A stretch of 64,000 bases of DNA from Mastigias papua (Eukaryota > Cnidaria > Scyphozoa > Rhizostomeae > Mastigiidae), in NCBI GenBank assembly GCA_964019165.1, contig OZ025287.1, positions 2,966,017 through 3,030,016 on the forward strand. The letters are read 5' to 3'. Positions 22,943-34,756 of this stretch are shown here, in pieces. The notes under the pieces are model-generated. The model was not told the origin of the DNA, searched no databases, and saw only the letters and a program-made list of their open reading frames with translations. Within the stretch, counting starts at the first letter, position 1; every line of letters begins with the position of its first letter. The position numbers and the translations under genes were made by a program.

Positions 22943-24516
22943 GTGGACCAGATGGAATACCCGAAGGCGGACCAGAAGCACCAGTGCCTGGATTCGGAAT
23001 GGGACCACCACAGTTTAAGAGACATGGAGTTCCTAAGAAGCCAGAAAAAGAGAGTGACAAGAACAAGGCTAAACACAGGTCAACACGGTCAGTGAAAGAG
23101 AAACAGGAGAAAGGCTCCAAAAAGAATCACGTAGTTGTCCAGCGGCCAGACCTAATTTACCACCAACGACCTGAGATCTACCACAGGCCACCACTGGTTT
23201 TCCACCAGCCAGATGTCGTTATTCATAGACCACCATACATTGTACACAGGCCGTCCATAATTGTTCACAGACCTGCAGTCGTCTACCACCAACCTCCAGT
23301 TGTATTCAACACACCAGATCCCGTTGTTCATCAGCCACATGCTGTTTCACACGACATGTACCTTACACGACAAGAGCCACATCATGTTGGATCTGAAACC
23401 GCACATGTTGGTGGCTATGTCGGACAAGAAGGCTACTATCAAGGAGGCTATGATCATGGTTTTGAAGGAGAGCATGGCTTTGCTGATGATGGACATGAAG
23501 GAGAGGCGAACGGCTATGGATTTGCTGCAGGAATACCTGGACCAGGTCCGTTTGGTCCACTAGCATATGGTGCTCTCAGTCACGGAATGGGAGAAGGGTA
23601 TGGATATGGTGGGTTCGGTAATGCAGGAGATGGTGCTCCAGTCACGGGGTCCAAGAGAGAATTCAAGCCCAATAAAATGCCAAAGAAAACAGCAAAAGCA
23701 AGCAAAAAACATCACGTTGTCGTTGAGAGACCGGATTTAATTTATCATCAAAGACCAGAGATCTACCACAGACCACCTCTGGTTATACACAGGCCGGACA
23801 TTGTTATTCACAGGCCACCAGTAGTTGTTCATCGTCCCGCTGTCGTTGTGCATCGTCCAGCAGTCATCTACCACCAACCGCCGGTCGTGTTTAACACCCC
23901 AGCACCAGTTGTACATCAGCCTCACGGAATATCGCATGACATGTATGTGACACACCAAGAACCACATCATGTTGGCTCAGAACTCTCACATGTAGGAGGA
24001 AGTGTTGGGCAGGATGGATACTATTCCGATCATGATGGTAATGGGTTTGGATATGGCCATAATGTCGGAGCGGGAAATGGATTCGCAGGTGGTTATGGAG
24101 GATTCGAAGGAGAACACGGTTTCGGACAAGGTTTTGCGCCAGGCTTTAAGCGAAGCAGTTCATCAAAGAAATCTCGTGTAACGAGGGCGACTAAGGAGAA
24201 AGAGGAGAACAGCGAAAAACACAGCAAGAAAGCTCACAAAAAGCACCATGTAGTTGTACATAGGCCCGACATTGTCTACCATCAGAGGCCAGAGGTCTAT
24301 CACAGGCCTCCCTTCATTGTTCACCGACCAGATGTCGTCGTCCACAGGGCACCATTGGTTGTACATCGACCCGATGTTGTTGTCCATCGACCCGATGTTG
24401 TATATCATCAGCCGCCAGTCGTATTCCACACACCTGATCCAGTTGTTCACCAGCCACACGCTGTGTCACATGATATGTATGTTACGCACCAAGAACCCTA
24501 CCATGTTGGCTCAGAG
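22943..24516 (+). CDS. Exon 7: three His-Pro heptad arrays
   Basis: A 1,574-bp exon between CACCTGTTAG|GT (22942/22943, phase 1) and TCAGAG|GTAAGG (24516/24517, phase 0 after Glu). Three near-identical modules follow: Lys-rich linker, heptad array, cap VSHDMY or ISHDMY, VTHQEPHHVGS, HVGG, Gly/Tyr/His-rich spacer. Arrays lie at 23128-23342, 23712-23925 and 24247-24459. Before arrays 5 and 7 are R-S-T-R-SVKEK and R-V-T-R-ATKEK, matching the R-x-x-R form of convertase sites. The exon stops inside a module at VGSE, and exon 8 resumes with VGHVGGYV, which supports this junction. The strong donor makes this one of the safest exons. Confidence 0.85.
23128..23342 (+). repeat. His-Pro heptad array 5
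   Basis: Units [69 protein letters not shown], then SHDMY. HQRPEIY and TPDPVVHQPHAV mark this subtype. Confidence 0.88.
23712..23925 (+). repeat. His-Pro heptad array 6
   Basis: Same order as array 5: [74 protein letters not shown]. Confidence 0.88.
24247..24459 (+). repeat. His-Pro heptad array 7
   Basis: Same subtype: [74 protein letters not shown]. Confidence 0.88.
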
Positions 24517-27310
24517 GTAAGGAATTAAGCTATTGAAAATGAAGACAAAAACAACAAAACGCAACTGAATCAATTTTCATAGTAAGCTCTAGCGCTATCT
24601 CTAGTCCCCTTGAAATATCTTCACAAGTTTTGGTCCTTCACAATTATCGTGTGGAAAAATTCCCTCAAACTAAAAACTCCCTTGCATAAGTAACAGACAG
24701 TAGTCTCTCCAGAAGAGGATCACTTAGCGAGAAACAATATTACGTCTGAAATAAAGTACGACTTATTTTCAGGCCTTCTATATTCTGTCCCGAAATGCCA
24801 TTAAACCATTGCACTGTGTAGCTTACATTCAACGTTACTCCCAGTACATACTGGTACTAGTACTGTTGTTTAATACGCATGCATGGGTTTCTCTGTGAAA
24901 GAATGTTGCTTTAGCTCAATAGTGCTTATGCAAAGAACACTCTGAACTTGAATACTGCAAAGATTCTTTCAACAGGAAACCCTCTGAGGCCTCATTTCCA
25001 TACCGTCTTTTCTTTAGTCATGGGCAACTACTGTATTATCACATGTAGAAGACAATAAATAAGAAACTTTAAACCAGTCCTTTAACATAGCACAATTTCC
25101 CATACAACTCAACTCTAATTAAACTTTTCCTAGTTAGGGGTCAATTTGCTGGAAGGGTGTGGGGCCTCGACACCCTTCGCCGATATTCTACCTTTCGTCG
25201 GTAAATCACTAGTCCATTCGGTTAAACGGCATTTTGGTTCAGTAATATACAGTACTGTGGAAACTAACTTGGACAGTCATTCAATTTGCCATCTTTATGG
25301 TTTATATTCATCACTAAGACTTTAAAAGATGATTTAAAAATTCAAACCCCATGGAGGCCTTTTGCAATGCACATTTACACATAACTATAACTTTTTATGT
25401 TTAGGAATATCTATTTTCAAAAGAATTTGTAGTAATCAATGGGTTTAAATTTAAGTGTAAATTCCATTGATAATGTCCCCCTGCTGTGTATCAAAGCAGA
25501 GGATGAATTGTTCACAAAACACAGTGTCAATTTATTAGGCTGAATAGGAAAGCTTTCTATCCGGAGTCTCATTGAAAACCTCTGGGGCCTTGCAACACAA
25601 GAAATGATAAACACATAAAAACAACAGAGAAGCTTATCGGTGCTATGAATCATGTTTGGTACCATAACGAAGAAGTAGATAAAGGCATTGAAACTAGTCC
25701 AATCTATCTTAAACATTGCTCAAAAGGTCATAAAGCATCACGGAGGACAAATACGCTAAGAATGCATAATATGCATGAACGTATGTGCAAACAGCTTTAG
25801 ATCAAAGTCATTAAAGTTATAAATTTGTATTTTTACGGATGCCAGATCAATCTGTGCAATACTATAACTTCAAAAGAAAAGGCAGGACTGAAATTTTGCA
25901 AGATTTGTTTATCCAGGTCTCCCACCAGGCACATTTAGGAAATGTATAAAGAAGACTGATATTTTAGTAAGTAATAACGATAAAGCATTAAAATGTTGTT
26001 CCTTAACTGCATAACGGTAGTCCCCTGTTTCTACAGGCCACAACCTAGCACAAACAACCTCCCCCCCCAAAAAAAAATTTTGTTTGATCACCTATATTCC
26101 TGACAGCATTATTATAGTGATGTTTAAAATTATCTATCTTTAGGAAACCTATATGAAATGAATAAAGTAGATAAAATTTCATTATCACAAATGATAGTAA
26201 GGCTCTGCTTAAAATATTCTGTTTACTGCATCTATAAGAATACAAAGGCAGTTCTTGTTTGCTCTGATTTCATATGACATATGTCATACCTGCTTCTGTA
26301 ATCTAGGGTAGGCCTTCAGCCGGACCTGTTTTCAAGGGGCCTTCCATAAAAAAACATCACGAAAAAGAAGCTATCGTAAAGCTAAGTAAACAGATATGGT
26401 ATAGAATATTTGCCTCCGAGTACCGAAAAAACGGGGGGTTGGATAGTGTTAATAATAATGATGGGGGGTTGGAAAACATAACAGATGGATATCCCAAAGA
26501 ACAGCTTAGGAAGACTGACTAATCAAACATTGTCAATAAACAGCAAGGTAAAGGAACTTATAATTGTAGTGTAAGCAATTATTAAATAAATGTCTAGTTA
26601 ATCTCTAAGTAAATGAAAATATTCCATGCAAAAATACGATTTTCCGGAAAAATCTTCAAAATTAATAAATGGGGGGGGGTTAGAATGACTGCGGAGGTTG
26701 GAAAAAATTTCAAAAATTAATAATCAGGGAGAAGATTATTCGATACCCAAGAGTACAAGTGAAAAAATTCCAGTACTCAAAAAAGCAGGAACATTCTTTT
26801 GGCATACTAAGTTTGTGAAGAGAATGTTCCAGCCATTTCGAGCAACAGTGGAGTTCCCCTCTGTACCACCGGCTATTCACATAAATCTTATTACATCTAG
26901 AAGAGCAACGAATTATTCATTAACTGAATCTAAATCAATTTTTCAAAGCCATCAAGGCTGTCAATTCAGTTGTAGTAGTTGTTGTTGTTGTTTACTTTAT
27001 TTTGAGTAGGCTGTTATATCTAGCGTTTTCAGCGAATTTAGGCCTACTGAGCATGCTGCATCCAGGCATGGGACCCCTAGTTTAACGTCCCTTCCGAAGG
27101 ACGGCGGAGTGAGTTGCTTTGGTCGTTTATCTGGATAGTCGCCCATTCAGATGCTGACCTAGCACAGCCAAGCTTAACTTAAGTTAGCTAACGGAAGCCA
27201 ACTGAACCGTTTGGCCACTCACCCCAAACAGCTTGTTCTTTCACACATTTTCTGACCTATTCATCTTTCGCACTTGTCTGAAATGTAAATCATACTGTTC
27301 TTTACATAAG
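24517..27310 (+). other. Intron 7 (phase 0), 2.8 kb
   Basis: Starts GTAAGG and ends TTCTTTACATAAG. A SINE-like element (26971-27225) ends only about 85 bp before the acceptor. No coding frame is supported. Confidence 0.65.
26971..27225 (-). mobile_element. tRNA-derived SINE-like element with (CAA)n tail
   Basis: On the minus strand it starts GGGGTGAGTGGCCAAACGG and then GTTCAGTTGGC, resembling the A-box half of a Leu/Ser-type tRNA. A central part contains TCCTTCGGAAGGGACGTTAA and GGGGTCCCATG, and the end is a CAACAACAAC tail. The head-body-tail order is typical of SINEs. The central TCGG-ACGTTAAAC-GTCCC motif recalls conserved central domains reported for widespread invertebrate SINE superfamilies, from memory and unchecked. 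Only one copy was noticed in the window. Confidence 0.6.
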
Positions 27311-29756
27311 GTTGGACACGTTGGAGGCTATGTAGCGCAAACAGGATACCATGAGGTGGACCATCATGCAGGCATTGGAGGATATGGCTATGGTAACGGT
27401 GTTGGCTATGGTAACGGTATTGGCTATGGTAACGGTATCGGCTATGGTAACGGTATCGGCTATACCCATGGTATTGGCTATGGAAATGGTATTGGCTATG
27501 GAAACGGTTACGGTCTAGCCGGGAATGGAGGCTATGGACATCATTCTGGCGACATCGTTGGTGGATACAAAAGGACAACTTCTCATAAAGAGGGCAAGAA
27601 ATCGAAGAAAAAAGGAAAAGAAGCAAAAGGCCACAAAAAGCACCATGTTTATGTGCACCGACCAGATATTGTTTATCATCAACGGCCAGAAATTTATCAC
27701 CGCCCACCACTTGTCATCCATCGACCAGATGTTGTGGTCCATCGTCCCCCAGTGGTTGTTCACCGTCCTGATGTTGTTGTACAGAGACCAGCAGTTGTGT
27801 ATCATCAGCCACCAGTTGTATTCCACACCCCTGACCCTGTGGTACACCAGCCGCATGCAGTCTCGCATGATATGTATGTAACGCATCAGGAACCAGAGCA
27901 CGTGGGATCAAATCTGAATCATGTTGGCGGGTATGTAGCACAAGAAGGCTACCACGCCTATAATGGTCATGGACTGGGTGGTTTTGGAGCCTTTGGTGGT
28001 TTCGGTAATTTCGGTGATGGTGGCTATGGCGGTTATGGTGGTGATGGCGGTTATGGCGGTTATGGCGGATATGGCGGATATGGTGGATATGGTGGACATG
28101 GTGTCCATGGTGGCTGGTTTGGTCCAGGAGCAGGGAACTTTGGGGGGCCAATTTTTCCTGCTGCAGATGCGCACTTCTTTATGACGCCAGTTTCTTCATA
28201 CTTTTTCACACCAAACTTATCAATGGACGAGGAGGACATAGAGAAAGCAGCAACGAAATCTGATGTCCCTAGCAAGATGAAACCAGTGACAGAAGCAGTG
28301 AAAAACGAAAAGAGCTCAAAGAAATTTGAGTTTGGAGATTTTGGGGATCATGGAGGCTTTGGCGGTCATGCAGGCTATGGTGGTCATGGGGAATTTGGTG
28401 GCCATGGAGATTTTGGTGGTCATGGATACTTTGGTGGACATGGAGGCTATGGTGGTCATGGAGATTTTGGTGGTCATGGAGATTTTGGTGGCCATGGAGA
28501 TTTTGGTGGTCATGGAGATTTTGGTCATGGAGGCTTTGTTGGGCATGAAGGAGGCTATGGCGGCCATCACGGTGGATTTGGTGACCATGGGTATGGAGGG
28601 CATTTAATTGAAGGCCACCATGGCGACCATGACTGGGACAGTGACAACTGGGGGCATGGCCATGGCAACACATGGGAGCACCATGAAGATCATGACCATC
28701 ACCACAGTGGTACACAGAGTGTTGTACTTCAGAGACCTGATATAATCTTCCACCCACGCCCAGAACTTTACCATCGTCCAGATATCGTTGTTCACCGTCC
28801 AGATATTGTCATCCACAGACCATCAGTTGTTATACATCAGCCACCAGTGCTGGTGCACAGACCAGCTGTAGTGTTGAAACAACCACCAGTTGTTTTCCAT
28901 CAACCACCACCAGTAATCCACAGGCCACATGTGGTCTCACATGATAATTATGTGACGCACCAGGTTCCACACCATATTAGCTCTCATGTTGAGCATTCAG
29001 GAGGAACATATGGCCATGGTGGTGACTCTTATGGTGAGGGAGGATTCTATGAAGGTCATGATGTTGGCCATGTGGGTCATGGTGAGGGATTCGGTCATGA
29101 TTTTGGAGGACACGATGGCTTTGGAGGTCATGGCTTTGGAGGTCATGGCTATGGATTTGGTGGGCATGATGGTGGTTATGGCGAAGGATATGGGCATGGA
29201 GGAGGATTTGGCGGTGGATTTGGACACGGAGGTGGATTTGGACACGGAGGTGGGTTTGAAGATCATGATATAGGCATTGGTGGCCACGGTCATGGCTTCG
29301 CAAAATCAAAAATTGAATCAGAGAAAAATACAGCAAAGAAACATAAACTGGGTAAGACACCCAAAATCAAAGTAAGACGCAGTGTGGATGAGGGTGACAA
29401 AAAGGGAAAGAAAGAAAAACATGCAAAGAAGAAATATCATGTGACAGTTCATCGTCGTCCCGATATTGTCTACCACCAACCAGCAGAAGTAATTCACAAG
29501 CCTGACATTGTCGTTCATAGACCGGATATTGTCATACACAGGCCATCAGTTGTGATCCGTCGCCCACCAGTTGTGGTTCACAAACCATCAGTGGTATACC
29601 ATCAGCCCCCAGTAGTTTTCCACCAACCATCACCTATTTTACATACCCCACATCTCGTGAGCCACGACAACTACTTGAGCCATCACGTCCCAGTGTACGT
29701 TGGATCTCGTGTTTCACATGCTGGCTATTTGAATGGACACCATGCAGGCTATGGAG
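27311..29756 (+). CDS. Exon 8: three heptad arrays with long Gly-Tyr and Gly-His repeats
   Basis: A 2,446-bp exon between TTTACATAAG|GTT (27310/27311, phase 0) and TATGGAG|GTAAGG (29756/29757, phase 1). It opens VGHVGGYVAQTGYHEVDHHA and a GYGNGI repeat (27390-27520). Array 8 (27644-27855) is followed by a GGYGG run. An FGGHGD repeat (28340-28600) and a His/Asp stretch with a Trp-rich motif (HDWDSDNWGHGHGNTWEHH) precede array 9 (28721-28930). Another Gly/His/Phe repeat and VRRSVDEG precede array 10 (29435-29652), which ends YVGSRVSHAGY. Array 9 and its Trp-rich leader are closely copied in exon 9, so exons 8 and 9 share a duplicated block. This is the most repetitive exon, so array length may vary between individuals or be collapsed in assembly. 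Confidence 0.83.
27390..27520 (+). repeat. Coding 18-bp repeat (GYGNGI)
   Basis: About seven tandem units of GGCTATGGTAACGGTATT and close variants, each encoding G-Y-G-N-G-I, with one variant reading YTHGIG. It reads in frame with exon 8. Confidence 0.85.
27644..27855 (+). repeat. His-Pro heptad array 8
   Basis: [74 protein letters not shown]. Same subtype as arrays 5-7. Confidence 0.88.
28330..28600 (+). repeat. Coding 18-bp repeat (FGGHGD)
   Basis: Tandem TTTGGTGGTCATGGAGAT units and variants encode F-G-G-H-G-[DYEG] about a dozen times. Several neighbouring units are identical at DNA level, which points to recent slippage or unequal exchange. Confidence 0.85.
28721..28930 (+). repeat. His-Pro heptad array 9
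   Basis: [74 protein letters not shown]. Shares HPRPELY and HRPSVVIHQPPVLV with array 11. Confidence 0.88.
29435..29652 (+). repeat. His-Pro heptad array 10
   Basis: [75 protein letters not shown]. It has one extra Arg in the first unit. Confidence 0.85.
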
Positions 29757-31176
29757 GTAAGGGAAGTACTGTTTTAAAGCTTTAAGTAACTACTGTTCAG
29801 AAATTAAGCATTACTAGCAAAAAGCGGACATGAGCCATGCAGAAAGTAAGTACCGTTCCAGGATATGTCTACCTATCTTGAAAGCTGAGGGAAAATGCAC
29901 ACAAAACGACACTAAATGAATACTGCAGGAATTAGTTGAGAAAACGTGAGGACTTCATGTATTTTTGCATATTTTGTGAAAAGCTCTTGCTAAAATTGGG
30001 CAACAATTTTCAAGAAATATCAATGAAAACTTGTACGCTCAAACAGGGGTGGGTAGGCAGGTTATGTGAAAAGCGTACTCCCATACTCCCATATACAGGA
30101 TGGTCAAAAATGTGATGATTTTTGGCGACTTCCGGATGGCCCTAGAATAGGAATATCATAACTTTTAGAAGTGAATCAATTAAATTCATAAACCTCGAAT
30201 TGACGACTGGAGGAGTCTTTCCTAAACTCTAGGCTAAAGTTATAAAGCATTTTTCGCCATGTTGGCCTCTTTGAATATAGACAAAAATGGAACATAAATT
30301 CTACAAATGCAAAGATCATTTGCACATGTACTAGGACATATATAAGGACTGGTCCACACTTGAAGTAATGGGATTTTAAATATAGGCAGTTTTACTTCTT
30401 TTACTTCTTAGCCGTTGTAAGCAACACGGTCATGCCTACAGTAGAGAGTTATCGTACTGAGTTAAACTTAATTTATATAAACTTAATTTATATTTATATT
30501 TATACATATAAACTTTAATTCATTGTTGAGAGTTATCTTGAAGGAAACGTTTTCATTATAATGCAACTTATTGCAGTCCTTTAGTTAAAAATCAATTAAA
30601 AATTGATGAAATAATTGTGATTGAAACCAAAGGACTGCTCTTGTAGAAAAACTTTGTAGTGAACACGCACACATCATTCTATACAAGGACGCCACTTTTA
30701 TGGCGTATTTAAAACTTTCAATATTCGGGAAAAATTCCAAAACTACGCATAACAGTAATCATTTCTACTGTTCATCATGGTGAACCAAAACCGTAGAGAT
30801 ATTTGGAACCAATTACCATATAATAAAACTTTCTCAATATTACTTGCTGAGCCTAAGTTTTCCAAAAAGTTAACTTATAATTAAAATTATAAGAAAAATT
30901 CATAAATCACTTTTATCTCATTCTCGAGTGACTTAAAGTGTGCGACAGAGATCGTCAAGAAAAGACTTTCATATCTTTACTGCTTTTCATCATCATGAAA
31001 CGAAACGAGAACAGAATAATAAAAAAATAGCTTTGCTCTTCAAACAGAAGAGCCTTGGCGACTCAAGAGCCACGGCAAGGCATTGAAAATAAACACTGTG
31101 CGTATTCTGTTTGAGTGGAAAACTATATTCGTTATAACTTAATTCTCCTACAAATTTATATGTCATTGCTTTCCAG
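29757..31176 (+). other. Intron 8 (phase 1), 1.4 kb
   Basis: Starts GTAAGG and ends GTCATTGCTTTCCAG. AT-rich, no coding frame or recognisable element found. Confidence 0.65.
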
Positions 31177-31992
31177 GTTACGGGATTGCAAAATCAAAAG
31201 TTGGTAAGAACAAGCATAAGAAGAAGAACGTAAAAGGAACAAGGAAAGACGCCATTGAAGGATATGGAGAGACCGGGCATAAGAGACATTTTGGTGGCGG
31301 ATTCGGTGGCCATGAAGGTGGATTTGGTGGCCATGAAGGTGGATTTGGTGGCCATGAAGGCGGATTTGTTGGACATGACGGAGGATTTGGTGGGCATGAA
31401 GGCGGATTTGGCGGGCATGAAGGTGGATTTGGCGGTCACGAAGGAGGATTCATTGGCCATGAAGGTGGGTTTGGTGGACATCATGAAGGTGGATTTGGCG
31501 GCCATGAAGGAGGCTTTGGCGGACACGTGGGGCTTGGATACGCAGGGCATGGAGATGGACATGATGGTGAGCATCACTTTGATGAGGATTGGGATAATCA
31601 TGATTGGGGACATGGACACGAAAACACATGGGAACACCATAACGACCACGATCATCATCATGCAGATCAACAAAACATAGTGGTACAGAGGCCTGATATC
31701 ATATTTCATCCACGGCCAGAATTGTATCATCGTCCTGACATTATTGTTCATCGACCTGACATTGTCATACACCGTCCGTCAGTAGTTATTCACCAACCGC
31801 CCGTTTTGGTTCACAGGCCGGCAGTTGTGTACCACCAGCCACCTGTTGTTTTCCATCAACCACCACCAGTCCTTCACAGACCTCATGTTGTTTCACACGA
31901 CATGTTTGTAACGAAGCAAGAACCTCATCATGTCGGATCCGAGATAGAGCACGGTGGTGCCGGATATGGTGGAGGTGCAGGCGGTGAAGGAG
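31177..31992 (+). CDS. Exon 9: GGFGGHE repeat and one heptad array
   Basis: Starts after TTGCTTTCCAG (31176/31177, phase 1, Gly) and opens GYGIAKSKVGKNKHKKKNVK. No ATG occurs in its first 300 bases, so the exon start depends on the splice site and the open frame. A 7-residue GGFGGHE repeat (31290-31530) is followed by a Trp/His/Asp stretch matching exon 8, array 11 (31672-31887), cap SHDMF and VTKQEPHHVGSEIEH. The 3' end is uncertain: donors GTGCAG, GTGAAG and GTGATG between about 31970 and 31993 all split a Gly codon at phase 1, and the last is shown. The open frame runs on to a stop at 32051. First exon of the third 1-1-0 cassette. Confidence 0.72.
31290..31530 (+). repeat. Coding 21-bp repeat (GGFGGHE)
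   Basis: About ten units of GGTGGATTTGGTGGCCATGAA and variants, in frame. The unit length, 7 residues, equals that of the His-Pro heptad. Confidence 0.85.
31672..31887 (+). repeat. His-Pro heptad array 11
   Basis: [74 protein letters not shown]. Closest to array 9. Confidence 0.88.
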
Positions 31993-32109
31993 GTGATGAT
32001 AATTGCATTCTTCTTCATTCAAAACGTTGCTCATCAAATGAATACTACTAATATCAAAACAAGTGTGGCTACTTTACTACCGTTCACAATCATGTATGCC
32101 TATGTATAC

Positions 32110-32123
32110 CACACACACACAAA

Positions 32124-32213
<90 letters not shown>

Positions 32214-32296
32214 CACATATCAATATATTTACATATTTATATATTTATATATTTATATATATATCTATATATATATATAAATACATATATATATAA

Positions 32297-32386
<90 letters not shown>

Positions 32387-32390
32387 TGAT
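32110..32390. repeat. (CA)n followed by (TA)n microsatellite
   Basis: CA dinucleotides run from 32110 to about 32197 and pass straight into TA-rich sequence up to about 32390. Confidence 0.95.
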
Positions 32391-32453
32391 TTTTCTGAGA
32401 ATAATAATGTTTCTGTCTGCACTGAAAAAGGAGAAATCCTGGTTACTCGCAAG

Positions 32454-32618
<165 letters not shown>

Positions 32619-32945
32619 TGCTTGCGTTGCAGTAGAAGATAACTGTGGAATCAATTGAATTAAGTCTCTGTGTCTTATGGGTCCAGAGTCCATCATCGTG
32701 TATGTCCAGTTTATCTTCAAATGTATGTCAACTGCCAAACCATAAAGTAGTCCATTTGAAGATGACATAAACTGCATATAAGATCATCTTGCATACAAAT
32801 TTAATAGCAATGGACATATCTATGAGAACGATAAATATTTCATTTTATAAATTCCAAGTTGGATGGGATCACTTGTAAATCATCATTATTGCTAAAGATG
32901 AATGCTGACTTAAAATAGAATATTGAAATATATAGTATACCCTAA

Positions 32946-33203
32946 AAAAGGTAAAGGTGAGTCCCATGTACGACTCCGTACGTTGGGGGAGTGCCCGTTG
33001 GAGGGACACTTATCCTGAGCCGCCGGCATAATGAGGTAGGGTGGCCAGTTCCTTTCCTCGCCGCCTTTAACTTCCCCAGTGTTGCCACCAGGTACCCATT
33101 TGCTGCTGGGTGGACAGTGAGCGAGCATCCCAACCATGATCCGAGGGTTCGGCTCGAACCACCGATGTTTCGCACAGCAGTAACCACTTGGCCACTCGCC
33201 CAT
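32946..33203 (-). mobile_element. tRNA-derived SINE-like element, copy 1 of 3
   Basis: On the minus strand it starts GGGCGAGTGGCCAAGTGG (A-box-like), then has GGTTCGAGCCG (B-box-like) about 30 bp on. The body contains TGGTGGCAACACTGGGGAAG and GGAAAGGAACTGG and ends GTCGTACATGGGACTCACC. Copies at 48726-48990 and 56486-56750 share the head and body over about 260 bp. Confidence 0.75.
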
Positions 33204-33347
33204 AGTATACCATATATGAACAATAATATATAACACAAAATATATTATATATAGTTCATAATATAACAATATTATGCTATGGAATACCATATTACATAAT
33301 ATTATCAAATTATTCAAAATATGCATTAGTTCCATATTATATATACA

Positions 33348-33493
<146 letters not shown>

Positions 33494-33560
33494 TATGCTA
33501 TTTAATATTCTACGTGAAATAAATTTAAAGATATCTTACAAATGTTCTCTTCAAAATCAG

Positions 33561-34228
33561 GCGATGTAGTTTCCCATGGAGGATATTATGAAGGGCATGA
33601 TGTAGCACATCATGAGGCTTCCCACGAACACGAGGGTGATTGGGGACACGACAACGAAATACATGGCGAAGAAGGATTCGGAGATCATGGTGGATTCGGA
33701 TTTGGTGGACATCATGGTGGACTCGGCTTCGGTGGACATCATGGCGGATTTGGGGGTGGCTTTGGAGGTTTCGGCGGATTCGGACACCATGGCGGCCATG
33801 TAGAGCACGGATATGGAAAATCTGATGTACCGAAAGGTAGTAAACAGAAGCGATCAATAAAAGAGAAACATCACAAGAAGGTCGCAAAAGAGGAGTCTGC
33901 GGCGAAAAAGCATCGAGTTGTTTACTTCAGACCACCTCTGATTTATCACCAACCCCCTGAGATTTACCACAGACCCGATTTAGTCGTGCACAGACCTGAC
34001 ATTGTTGTTCACCGTCCAGAGATTGTTCTACACAGGGCACCAGTTGTTGTTCACCGCCCATCGGTTGTATATCATCAGCCCCCTGTCGTATTTTATACAC
34101 CACCACCAACTGTGCATCAGCCTGTTATGCACTCGGATGATGCGTACATGACAAGGCCTGAATATGAGCACGTTGACAGCAACGTGCAACACGTAGGAGG
34201 CTATGTTGGAACTGAGGCTCACCATGAG
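33561..34228 (+). CDS. Exon 10: Gly/His-rich region and one heptad array
   Basis: A 668-bp exon between TTCAAAATCAG|GC (33560/33561, phase 1) and CATGAG|GTATGC (34228/34229, phase 0 after Glu). It opens [20 protein letters not shown], which resembles the GGFYEGHDVGHVGHG stretch of exon 8. A His/Glu/Asp segment and a GGFG-HHGG repeat follow, then [14 protein letters not shown] with a dibasic site, array 12 (33911-34128), a changed cap (HSDDAYMT in place of SHDMYVT), and [15 protein letters not shown]. Second exon of cassette 3. The Glu|Val junction to exon 11 repeats those of exons 4|5 and 7|8. Confidence 0.82.
33911..34128 (+). repeat. His-Pro heptad array 12
   Basis: [68 protein letters not shown], then HSDDAY. 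It is the only array whose cap reads S-D-D rather than S-H-D. Confidence 0.86.
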
Positions 34229-34756
34229 GTATGCTATGTGAATTCAAAGTAAAACATGCATTACCATCAAATCAAGGCTGACTTTGGATTATTGTCATTA
34301 AATCTGAATAAATTTAATTAATTTCATGTCAACATTTAATTTCAACACCCTCAATGAGGACCTAGGACCAAGTGATACAGTAAGTGCCGAAGTGTATTAG
34401 CGCATCAGTGGATGTACTATTACTCATCGTAGCACTCCGGGCAACCCGCAGGAAAGAAAGTAACCCCCCCCCGCGTGGACCTGGGGGACCTAGTGCGTTA
34501 AATGAGTATGTTTCATTCATTAACTATTACATAACAATTCAGCAAGATATGACCTCAATAGCTGCCAAGTTCATCTATTCCTTAGTTGTCTCCTACTATA
34601 CGCAGTATTCTGTCAGGCGCAGCTACACCACAGATACGTTAATCTATGTTTACGGAGCAACTTTCAATCTGACACATCTGTTCTTTATCTCATATCACAA
34701 GCATCTACGTCATATCATACGAACTTCCATTAAACCACTGGTTGTTAACTTTCTAG

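Noticed and set aside
26698..27009. 103-codon plus-strand frame in intron 7
   Set aside because: No compositional match to the gene, no domain, and its end runs into the SINE tail (a Cys-rich run from the (GTT)n tract).
27714..29360. Minus-strand His/Ile/Thr-rich and plus-strand Met/Val-rich frames in exon 8
   Set aside because: They follow the 18-bp coding repeats read in other frames; only the exon 8 frame has splice sites and matches other exons.
32910..33335. Open frames over the SINE-like copy at 33 kb, also 48715-49058
   Set aside because: The frames follow the repeat body and recur with each copy; they are non-coding element sequence.
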